Of a stretch of DNA of 64,000 bases, positions 38,301 through 50,150 are shown in pieces (the stretch's first letter is position 1; each line of letters starts with the position of its first letter). The stretch is from Bursaphelenchus xylophilus. Taxonomy: Eukaryota > Nematoda > Chromadorea > Rhabditida > Aphelenchoididae. The notes under the pieces are model-generated. The model saw only the letters and a list, made by a program, of their open reading frames with translations, had not been told where the DNA came from and ran no database searches. Position numbers and translations under genes: made by a program. Location: contig CAJFCV020000006.1 in the NCBI GenBank assembly GCA_904066235.2, positions 248,001 through 312,000 on the forward strand, read 5' to 3'.

Positions 38301-41300
38301 TAGCGAGCGAAAAACTTTGATATTGTACTAGAAAAGTGTTTAGAAAAAAGTGAATTAGCGATGTCGGAGTGAAGGGACGTGGCATACACCGTTCGAACCA
38401 TAATCGAATGAAATTTCAGAATGCGGAGTTTCAGCTTCTTTGGAGTCAAATTACGCCGGTAGCGAGCGAAAAACTTTGATATTGTACTAGAAAAGTGTTT
38501 AGAAAAAAAGTGAATTAGCGATGTCGGAGTGAAGGGACGTGGCATACACCGTTCGAACCATAATCGAATGAAATTTCAGAATGCGGAGTTTCAGCTTCTT
38601 TGGAGTCAAATTACGCCGGTAGCGAGCGAAAAACTTTGATATTGTACTAGAAAAGTGTTTAGAAAAAAGTGAATTAGCGATGTCGGAGTGAAGGGACGTG
38701 GCATACACCGTTCGAACCATAATCGAATGAAATTTCAGAATGCGGAGTTTCAGCTTCTTTGGAGTCAAATTACGCCGGTAGCGAGCGAAAAACTTTGATA
38801 TTGTACTAGAAAAGTGTTTAGAAAAAAGTGAATTAGCGATGTCGGAGTGAAGGGACGTGGCATACACCGTTCGAACCATAATCGAATGAAATTTCAGAAT
38901 GCGGAGTTTCAGCTTTTTTGGAGTCAAATTACGCCGGTAGCGAGCGAAAAACTTTGATATTGTACTAGAAAAGTGTTTAGAAAAAAAGTGAATTAGCGAT
39001 GTCGGAGTGAAGGGACGTGGCATACACCGTTCGAACCATAATCGAATGAAATTTCAGAATGCGGAGTTTCAGCTTCTTTGGAGTCAAATTACGCCGGTAG
39101 CGAGCGAAAAACTTTGATATTGTACTAGAAAAGTGTTTAGAAAAAAAGTGAATTAGCGATGTCGGAGTGAAGGGACGTGGCATACACCGTTCGAACCATA
39201 ATCGAATGAAATTTCAGAATGCGGAGTTTCAGCTTCTTTGGAGTCAAATTACGCCGGTAGCGAGCGAAAAACTTTGATATTGTACTAGAAAAGTGTTTAG
39301 AAAAAAAGTGAATTAGCGATGTCGGAGTGAAGGGACGTGGCATACACCGTTCGAACCATAATCGAATGAAATTTCAGAATGCGGAGTTTCAGCTTCTTTG
39401 GAGTCAAATTACGCCGGTAGCGAGCGAAAAACTTTGATATTGTACTAGAAAAGTGTTTAGAAAAAAGTGAATTAGCGATGTCGGAGTGAAGGGACGTGGC
39501 ATACACCGTTCGAACCATAATCGAATGAAATTTCAGAATGCGGAGTTTCAGCTTCTTTGGAGTCAAATTACGCCGGTAGCGAGCGAAAAACTTTGATATT
39601 GTACTAGAAAAGTGTTTAGAAAAAAGTGAATTAGCGATGTCGGAGTGAAGGGACGTGGCATACACCGTTCGAACCATAATCGAATGAAATTTCAGAATGC
39701 GGAGTTTCAGCTTCTTTGGAGTCAAATTACGCCGGTAGCGAGCGAAAAACTTTGATATTGTACTAGAAAAGTGTTTAGAAAAAAGTGAATTAGTGATGTC
39801 GGAGTGAAGGGACGTGGCATACACCGTTCGAACCATAATCGAATGAAATTTCAGAATGCGGAGTTTCAGCTTCTTTGGAGTCAAATTACGCCGGTAGCGA
39901 GCGAAAAACTTTGATATTGTACTAGAAAAGTGTTTAGAAAAAAGTGAATTAGCGATGTCGGAGTGAAGGGACGTGGCATACACCGTTCGAACCATAATCG
40001 AATGAAATTTCAGAATGCGGAGTTTCAGCTTCTTTGGAGTCAAATTACGCCGGTAGCGAGCGAAAAACTTTGATATTGTACTAGAAAAGTGTTTAGAAAA
40101 AAGTGAATTAGCGATGTCGGAGTGAAGGGACGTGGCATACACCGTTCGAACCATAATCGAATGAAATTTCAGAATGCGGAGTTTCAGCTTTTTTGGAGTC
40201 AAATTACGCCGGTAGCGAGCGAAAAACTTTGATATTGTACTAGAAAAGTGTTTAGAAAAAAAGTGAATTAGCGATGTCGGAGTGAAGGGACGTGGCATAC
40301 ACCGTTCGAACCATAATCGAATGAAATTTCAGAATGCGGAGTTTCAGCTTCTTTGGAGTCAAATTACGCCGGTAGCGAGCGAAAAACTTTGATATTGTAC
40401 TAGAAAAGTGTTTAGAAAAAAAGTGAATTAGCGATGTCGGAGTGAAGGGACGTGGCATACACCGTTCGAACCATAATCGAATGAAATTTCAGAATGCGGA
40501 GTTTCAGCTTCTTTGGAGTCAAATTACGCCGGTAGCGAGCGAAAAACTTTGATATTGTACTAGAAAAGTGTTTAGAAAAAAAGTGAATTAGCGATGTCGG
40601 AGTGAAGGGACGTGGCATACACCGTTCGAACCATAATCGAATGAAATTTCAGAATGCGGAGTTTCAGCTTCTTTGGAGTCAAATTACGCCGGTAGCGAGC
40701 GAAAAACTTTGATATTGTACTAGAAAAGTGTTTAGAAAAAAAGTGAATTAGCGATGTCGGAGTGAAGGGACGTGGCATACACCGTTCGAACCATAATCGA
40801 ATGAAATTTCAGAATGCGGAGTTTCAGCTTCTTTGGAGTCAAATTACGCCGGTAGCGAGCGAAAAACTTTGATATTGTACTAGAAAAGTGTTTAGAAAAA
40901 AAGTGAATTAGCGATGTCGGAGTGAAGGGACGTGGCATACACCGTTCGAACCATAATCGAATGAAATTTCAGAATGCGGAGTTTCAGCTTTTTTGGAGTC
41001 AAATTACGCCGGTAGCGAGCGAAAAACTTTGATATTGTACTAGAAAAGTGTTTAGAAAAAAAGTGAATTAGCGATGTCGGAGTGAAGGGACGTGGCATAC
41101 ACCGTTCGAACCATAATCGAATGAAATTTCAGAATGCGGAGTTTCAGCTTCTTTGGAGTCAAATTACGCCGGTAGCGAGCGAAAAACTTTGATATTGTAC
41201 TAGAAAAGTGTTTAGAAAAAAAGTGAATTAGTGATGTCGGAGTGAAGGGACGTGGCATACACCGTTCGAACCATAATCGAATGAAATTTCAGAATGCGGA

Positions 41301-44300
41301 GTTTCAGCTTCTTTGGAGTCAAATTACGCCGGTAGCGAGCGAAAAACTTTGATATTGTACTAGAAAAGTGTTTAGAAAAAAGTGAATTAGCGATGTCGGA
41401 GTGAAGGGACGTGGCATACACCGTTCGAACCATAATCGAATGAAATTTCAGAATGCGGAGTTTCAGCTTCTTTGGAGTCAAATTACGCCGGTAGCGAGCG
41501 AAAAACTTTGATATTGTACTAGAAAAGTGTTTAGAAAAAAAGTGAATTAGCGATGTCGGAGTGAAGGGACGTGGCATACACCGTTCGAACCATAATCGAA
41601 TGAAATTTCAGAATGCGGAGTTTCAGCTTCTTTGGAGTCAAATTACGCCGGTAGCGAGCGAAAAACTTTGATATTGTACTAGAAAAGTGTTTAGAAAAAA
41701 GTGAATTAGCGATGTCGGAGTGAAGGGACGTGGCATACACCGTTCGAACCATAATCGAATGAAATTTCAGAATGCGGAGTTTCAGCTTCTTTGGAGTCAA
41801 ATTACGCCGGTAGCGAGCGAAAAACTTTGATATTGTACTAGAAAAGTGTTTAGAAAAAAAGTGAATTAGCGATGTCGGAGTGAAGGGACGTGGCATACAC
41901 CGTTCGAACCATAATCGAATGAAATTTCAGAATGCGGAGTTTCAGCTTCTTTGGAGTCAAATTACGCCGGTAGCGAGCGAAAAACTTTGATATTGTACTA
42001 GAAAAGTGTTTAGAAAAAAAGTGAATTAGCGATGTCGGAGTGAAGGGACGTGGCATACACCGTTCGAACCATAATCGAATGAAATTTCAGAATGCGGAGT
42101 TTCAGCTTCTTTGGAGTCAAATTACGCCGGTAGCGAGCGAAAAACTTTGATATTGTACTAGAAAAGTGTTTAGAAAAAAAGTGAATTAGCGATGTCGGAG
42201 TGAAGGGACGTGGCATACACCGTTCGAACCATAATCGAATGAAATTTCAGAATGCGGAGTTTCAGCTTCTTTGGAGTCAAATTACGCCGGTAGCGAGCGA
42301 AAAACTTTGATATTGTACTAGAAAAGTGTTTAGAAAAAAAGTGAATTAGCGATGTCGGAGTGAAGGGACGTGGCATACACCGTTCGAACCATAATCGAAT
42401 GAAATTTCAGAATGCGGAGTTTCAGCTTCTTTGGAGTCAAATTACGCCGGTAGCGAGCGAAAAACTTTGATATTGTACTAGAAAAGTGTTTAGAAAAAAA
42501 GTGAATTAGCGATGTCGGAGTGAAGGGACGTGGCATACACCGTTCGAACCATAATCGAATGAAATTTCAGAATGCGGAGTTTCAGCTTCTTTGGAGTCAA
42601 ATTACGCCGGTAGCGAGCGAAAAACTTTGATATTGTACTAGAAAAGTGTTTAGAAAAAAGTGAATTAGCGATGTCGGAGTGAAGGGACGTGGCATACACC
42701 GTTCGAACCATAATCGAATGAAATTTCAGAATGCGGAGTTTCAGCTTCTTTGGAGTCAAATTACGCCGGTAGCGAGCGAAAAACTTTGATATTGTACTAG
42801 AAAAGTGTTTAGAAAAAAAGTGAATTAGCGATGTCGGAGTGAAGGGACGTGGCATACACCGTTCGAACCATAATCGAATGAAATTTCAGAATGCGGAGTT
42901 TCAGCTTCTTTGGAGTCAAATTACGCCGGTAGCGAGCGAAAAACTTTGATATTGTACTAGAAAAGTGTTTAGAAAAAAAGTGAATTAGCGATGTCGGAGT
43001 GAAGGGACGTGGCATACACCGTTCGAACCATAATCGAATGAAATTTCAGAATGCGGAGTTTCAGCTTCTTTGGAGTCAAATTACGCCGGTAGCGAGCGAA
43101 AAACTTTGATATTGTACTAGAAAAGTGTTTAGAAAAAAAGTGAATTAGCGATGTCGGAGTGAAGGGACGTGGCATACACCGTTCGAACCATAATCGAATG
43201 AAATTTCAGAATGCGGAGTTTCAGCTTCTTTGGAGTCAAATTACGCCGGTAGCGAGCGAAAAACTTTGATATTGTACTAGAAAAGTGTTTAGAAAAAAAG
43301 TGAATTAGCGATGTCGGAGTGAAGGGACGTGGCATACACCGTTCGAACCATAATCGAATGAAATTTCAGAATGCGGAGTTTCAGCTTCTTTGGAGTCAAA
43401 TTACGCCGGTAGCGAGCGAAAAACTTTGATATTGTACTAGAAAAGTGTTTAGAAAAAAAGTGAATTAGCGATGTCGGAGTGAAGGGACGTGGCATACACC
43501 GTTCGAACCATAATCGAATGAAATTTCAGAATGCGGAGTTTCAGCTTCTTTGGAGTCAAATTACGCCGGTAGCGAGCGAAAAACTTTGATATTGTACTAG
43601 AAAAGTGTTTAGAAAAAAGTGAATTAGCGATGTCGGAGTGAAGGGACGTGGCATACACCGTTCGAACCATAATCGAATGAAATTTCAGAATGCGGAGTTT
43701 CAGCTTCTTTGGAGTCAAATTACGCCGGTAGCGAGCGAAAAACTTTGATATTGTACTAGAAAAGTGTTTAGAAAAAAGTGAATTAGCGATGTCGGAGTGA
43801 AGGGACGTGGCATACACCGTTCGAACCATAATCGAATGAAATTTCAGAATGCGGAGTTTCAGCTTCTTTGGAGTCAAATTACGCCGGTAGCGAGCGAAAA
43901 ACTTTGATATTGTACTAGAAAAGTGTTTAGAAAAAAAGTGAATTAGCGATGTCGGAGTGAAGGGACGTGGCATACACCGTTCGAACCATAATCGAATGAA
44001 ATTTCAGAATGCGGAGTTTCAGCTTCTTTGGAGTCAAATTACGCCGGTAGCGAGCGAAAAACTTTGATATTGTACTAGAAAAGTGTTTAGAAAAAAGTGA
44101 ATTAGCGATGTCGGAGTGAAGGGACGTGGCATACACCGTTCGAACCATAATCGAATGAAATTTCAGAATGCGGAGTTTCAGCTTCTTTGGAGTCAAATTA
44201 CGCCGGTAGCGAGCGAAAAACTTTGATATTGTACTAGAAAAGTGTTTAGAAAAAAAGTGAATTAGCGATGTCGGAGTGAAGGGACGTGGCATACACCGTT

Positions 44301-45060
44301 CGAACCATAATCGAATGAAATTTCAGAATGCGGAGTTTCAGCTTCTTTGGAGTCAAATTACGCCGGTAGCGAGCGAAAAACTTTGATATTGTACTAGAAA
44401 AGTGTTTAGAAAAAAAGTGAATTAGCGATGTCGGAGTGAAGGGACGTGGCATACACCGTTCGAACCATAATCGAATGAAATTTCAGAATGCGGAGTTTCA
44501 GCTTCTTTGGAGTCAAATTACGCCGGTAGCGAGCGAAAAACTTTGATATTGTACTAGAAAAGTGTTTAGAAAAAAAGTGAATTAGCGATGTCGGAGTGAA
44601 GGGACGTGGCATACACCGTTCGAACCATAATCGAATGAAATTTCAGAATGCGGAGTTTCAGCTTCTTTGGAGTCAAATTACGCCGGTAGCGAGCGAAAAA
44701 CTTTGATATTGTACTAGAAAAGTGTTTAGAAAAAAAGTGAATTAGCGATGTCGGAGTGAAGGGACGTGGCATACACCGTTCGAACCATAATCGAATGAAA
44801 TTTCAGAATGCGGAGTTTCAGCTTCTTTGGAGTCAAATTACGCCGGTAGCGAGCGAAAAACTTTGATATTGTACTAGAAAAGTGTTTAGAAAAAAGTGAA
44901 TTAGCGATGTCGGAGTGAAGGGACGTGGCATACACCGTTCGAACCATAATCGAATGAAATTTCAGAATGCGGAGTTTCAGCTTCTTTGGAGTCAAATTAC
45001 GCCGGTAGCGAGCGAAAAACTTTGATATTGTACTAGAAAAGTGTTTAGAAAAAAAGTGAA

Positions 45061-45730
45061 TTAGCGATGTCGGAGTGAAGGGACGTGGCATACACCGTTC
45101 GAACCATAATCGAATGAAATTTCAGAATGCGGAGTTTCAGCTTCTTTTGGAGTCAAATTACGCCGGTAGCGAGCGAAAAACTTTGATATTGTACTAGAAA
45201 AGTGTTTAGAAAAAAAGTGAATTAGCGATGTCGGAGTGAAGGGACGTGGCATACACCGTTCGAACCATAATCGAATGAAATTTCAGAATGCGGAGTTTCA
45301 GCTTCTTTGGAGTCAAATTACGCCGGTAGCGAGCGAAAAACTTTGATATTGTACTAGAAAAGTGTTTAGAAAAAAGTGAATTAGCGATGTCGGAGTGAAG
45401 GGACGTGGCATACACCGTTCGAACCATAATCGAATGAAATTTCAGAATGCGGAGTTTCAGCTTCTTTGGAGTCAAATTACGCCGGTAGCGAGCGAAAAAC
45501 TTTGATATTGTACTAGAAAAGTGTTTAGAAAAAAGTGAATTAGCGATGTCGGAGTGAAGGGACGTGGCATACACCGTTCGAACCATAATCGAATGAAATT
45601 TCAGAATGCGGAGTTTCAGCTTCTTTGGAGTCAAATTACGCCGGTAGCGAGCGAAAAACTTTGATATTGTACTAGAAAAGTGTTTAGAAAAAAAGTGAAT
45701 TAGCGATGTCGGAGTGAAGGGACGTGGCAT
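45061..45730. repeat. Core segment duplicated 16 monomers downstream, copy 1
   Basis: A unit with an extra T (CTTCTTTTGGAGTC, near 45147) is followed by units whose A6/A7 lengths run in a set order. The same extra T and the same following order of 159 and 160 bp units are seen 2556 bp downstream. That spacing equals 16 monomers, so the A-tract lengths act as a barcode for the duplication. Confidence 0.75.
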
Positions 45731-47616
45731 ACACCGTTCGAACCATAATCGAATGAAATTTCAGAATGCGGAGTTTCAGCTTCTTTGGAGTCAAATTACG
45801 CCGGTAGCGAGCGAAAAACTTTGATATTGTACTAGAAAAGTGTTTAGAAAAAAAGTGAATTAGCGATGTCGGAGTGAAGGGACGTGGCATACACCGTTCG
45901 AACCATAATCGAATGAAATTTCAGAATGCGGAGTTTCAGCTTCTTTGGAGTCAAATTACGCCGGTAGCGAGCGAAAAACTTTGATATTGTACTAGAAAAG
46001 TGTTTAGAAAAAAAGTGAATTAGCGATGTCGGAGTGAAGGGACGTGGCATACACCGTTCGAACCATAATCGAATGAAATTTCAGAATGCGGAGTTTCAGC
46101 TTCTTTGGAGTCAAATTACGCCGGTAGCGAGCGAAAAACTTTGATATTGTACTAGAAAAGTGTTTAGAAAAAAGTGAATTAGCGATGTCGGAGTGAAGGG
46201 ACGTGGCATACACCGTTCGAACCATAATCGAATGAAATTTCAGAATGCGGAGTTTCAGCTTTTTTGGAGTCAAATTACGCCGGTAGCGAGCGAAAAACTT
46301 TGATATTGTACTAGAAAAGTGTTTAGAAAAAAAGTGAATTAGCGATGTCGGAGTGAAGGGACGTGGCATACACCGTTCGAACCATAATCGAATGAAATTT
46401 CAGAATGCGGAGTTTCAGCTTCTTTGGAGTCAAATTACGCCGGTAGCGAGCGAAAAACTTTGATATTGTACTAGAAAAGTGTTTAGAAAAAAAGTGAATT
46501 AGCGATGTCGGAGTGAAGGGACGTGGCATACACCGTTCGAACCATAATCGAATGAAATTTCAGAATGCGGAGTTTCAGCTTCTTTGGAGTCAAATTACGC
46601 CGGTAGCGAGCGAAAAACTTTGATATTGTACTAGAAAAGTGTTTAGAAAAAAAGTGAATTAGCGATGTCGGAGTGAAGGGACGTGGCATACACCGTTCGA
46701 ACCATAATCGAATGAAATTTCAGAATGCGGAGTTTCAGCTTCTTTGGAGTCAAATTACGCCGGTAGCGAGCGAAAAACTTTGATATTGTACTAGAAAAGT
46801 GTTTAGAAAAAAAGTGAATTAGCGATGTCGGAGTGAAGGGACGTGGCATACACCGTTCGAACCATAATCGAATGAAATTTCAGAATGCGGAGTTTCAGCT
46901 TCTTTGGAGTCAAATTACGCCGGTAGCGAGCGAAAAACTTTGATATTGTACTAGAAAAGTGTTTAGAAAAAAAGTGAATTAGCGATGTCGGAGTGAAGGG
47001 ACGTGGCATACACCGTTCGAACCATAATCGAATGAAATTTCAGAATGCGGAGTTTCAGCTTCTTTGGAGTCAAATTACGCCGGTAGCGAGCGAAAAACTT
47101 TGATATTGTACTAGAAAAGTGTTTAGAAAAAAAGTGAATTAGCGATGTCGGAGTGAAGGGACGTGGCATACACCGTTCGAACCATAATCGAATGAAATTT
47201 CAGAATGCGGAGTTTCAGCTTCTTTGGAGTCAAATTACGCCGGTAGCGAGCGAAAAACTTTGATATTGTACTAGAAAAGTGTTTAGAAAAAAGTGAATTA
47301 GCGATGTCGGAGTGAAGGGACGTGGCATACACCGTTCGAACCATAATCGAATGAAATTTCAGAATGCGGAGTTTCAGCTTCTTTGGAGTCAAATTACGCC
47401 GGTAGCGAGCGAAAAACTTTGATATTGTACTAGAAAAGTGTTTAGAAAAAAGTGAATTAGCGATGTCGGAGTGAAGGGACGTGGCATACACCGTTCGAAC
47501 CATAATCGAATGAAATTTCAGAATGCGGAGTTTCAGCTTCTTTGGAGTCAAATTACGCCGGTAGCGAGCGAAAAACTTTGATATTGTACTAGAAAAGTGT
47601 TTAGAAAAAAAGTGAA

Positions 47617-48286
47617 TTAGCGATGTCGGAGTGAAGGGACGTGGCATACACCGTTCGAACCATAATCGAATGAAATTTCAGAATGCGGAGTTTCAGCTTC
47701 TTTTGGAGTCAAATTACGCCGGTAGCGAGCGAAAAACTTTGATATTGTACTAGAAAAGTGTTTAGAAAAAAAGTGAATTAGCGATGTCGGAGTGAAGGGA
47801 CGTGGCATACACCGTTCGAACCATAATCGAATGAAATTTCAGAATGCGGAGTTTCAGCTTCTTTGGAGTCAAATTACGCCGGTAGCGAGCGAAAAACTTT
47901 GATATTGTACTAGAAAAGTGTTTAGAAAAAAGTGAATTAGCGATGTCGGAGTGAAGGGACGTGGCATACACCGTTCGAACCATAATCGAATGAAATTTCA
48001 GAATGCGGAGTTTCAGCTTCTTTGGAGTCAAATTACGCCGGTAGCGAGCGAAAAACTTTGATATTGTACTAGAAAAGTGTTTAGAAAAAAGTGAATTAGC
48101 GATGTCGGAGTGAAGGGACGTGGCATACACCGTTCGAACCATAATCGAATGAAATTTCAGAATGCGGAGTTTCAGCTTCTTTGGAGTCAAATTACGCCGG
48201 TAGCGAGCGAAAAACTTTGATATTGTACTAGAAAAGTGTTTAGAAAAAAAGTGAATTAGCGATGTCGGAGTGAAGGGACGTGGCAT
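47617..48286. repeat. Core segment duplicated 16 monomers downstream, copy 2
   Basis: Second copy of 45061-45730, at an offset of exactly 2556 bp. The matching unit-length order continues to about 48560 and then differs, so the duplicated tract ends there or later exchange has altered it. Confidence 0.75.
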
Positions 48287-50150
48287 ACACCGTTCGAACC
48301 ATAATCGAATGAAATTTCAGAATGCGGAGTTTCAGCTTCTTTGGAGTCAAATTACGCCGGTAGCGAGCGAAAAACTTTGATATTGTACTAGAAAAGTGTT
48401 TAGAAAAAAAGTGAATTAGCGATGTCGGAGTGAAGGGACGTGGCATACACCGTTCGAACCATAATCGAATGAAATTTCAGAATGCGGAGTTTCAGCTTCT
48501 TTGGAGTCAAATTACGCCGGTAGCGAGCGAAAAACTTTGATATTGTACTAGAAAAGTGTTTAGAAAAAAAGTGAATTAGCGATGTCGGAGTGAAGGGACG
48601 TGGCATACACCGTTCGAACCATAATCGAATGAAATTTCAGAATGCGGAGTTTCAGCTTTTTTGGAGTCAAATTACGCCGGTAGCGAGCGAAAAACTTTGA
48701 TATTGTACTAGAAAAGTGTTTAGAAAAAAGTGAATTAGCGATGTCGGAGTGAAGGGACGTGGCATACACCGTTCGAACCATAATCGAATGAAATTTCAGA
48801 ATGCGGAGTTTCAGCTTCTTTGGAGTCAAATTACGCCGGTAGCGAGCGAAAAACTTTGATATTGTACTAGAAAAGTGTTTAGAAAAAAGTGAATTAGCGA
48901 TGTCGGAGTGAAGGGACGTGGCATACACCGTTCGAACCATAATCGAATGAAATTTCAGAATGCGGAGTTTCAGCTTCTTTGGAGTCAAATTACGCCGGTA
49001 GCGAGCGAAAAACTTTGATATTGTACTAGAAAAGTGTTTAGAAAAAAAGTGAATTAGCGATGTCGGAGTGAAGGGACGTGGCATACACCGTTCGAACCAT
49101 AATCGAATGAAATTTCAGAATGCGGAGTTTCAGCTTCTTTGGAGTCAAATTACGCCGGTAGCGAGCGAAAAACTTTGATATTGTACTAGAAAAGTGTTTA
49201 GAAAAAAGTGAATTAGCGATGTCGGAGTGAAGGGACGTGGCATACACCGTTCGAACCATAATCGAATGAAATTTCAGAATGCGGAGTTTCAGCTTCTTTG
49301 GAGTCAAATTACGCCGGTAGCGAGCGAAAAACTTTGATATTGTACTAGAAAAGTGTTTAGAAAAAAGTGAATTAGCGATGTCGGAGTGAAGGGACGTGGC
49401 ATACACCGTTCGAACCATAATCGAATGAAATTTCAGAATGCGGAGTTTCAGCTTTTTTGGAGTCAAATTACGCCGGTAGCGAGCGAAAAACTTTGATATT
49501 GTACTAGAAAAGTGTTTAGAAAAAAAGTGAATTAGCGATGTCGGAGTGAAGGGACGTGGCATACACCGTTCGAACCATAATCGAATGAAATTTCAGAATG
49601 CGGAGTTTCAGCTTCTTTGGAGTCAAATTACGCCGGTAGCGAGCGAAAAACTTTGATATTGTACTAGAAAAGTGTTTAGAAAAAAAGTGAATTAGCGATG
49701 TCGGAGTGAAGGGACGTGGCATACACCGTTCGAACCATAATCGAATGAAATTTCAGAATGCGGAGTTTCAGCTTCTTTGGAGTCAAATTACGCCGGTAGC
49801 GAGCGAAAAACTTTGATATTGTACTAGAAAAGTGTTTAGAAAAAAAGTGAATTAGCGATGTCGGAGTGAAGGGACGTGGCATACACCGTTCGAACCATAA
49901 TCGAATGAAATTTCAGAATGCGGAGTTTCAGCTTCTTTGGAGTCAAATTACGCCGGTAGCGAGCGAAAAACTTTGATATTGTACTAGAAAAGTGTTTAGA
50001 AAAAAAGTGAATTAGCGATGTCGGAGTGAAGGGACGTGGCATACACCGTTCGAACCATAATCGAATGAAATTTCAGAATGCGGAGTTTCAGCTTCTTTGG
50101 AGTCAAATTACGCCGGTAGCGAGCGAAAAACTTTGATATTGTACTAGAAA

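Larger units (their letters stand above)
34345..50150. repeat. Satellite B zone 2: homogeneous core
   Basis: About 99 nearly identical monomers. The only recurring differences are A6 versus A7, CTTCTTTGG versus CTTTTTTGG, a rare GTGATG instead of GCGATG (near 39792 and 41231), and one extra T in two units (near 45147 and 47703). Such uniformity over 15.8 kb indicates recent amplification or strong homogenisation. The alternative is that an assembler collapsed or copied a consensus. Confidence 0.9.
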
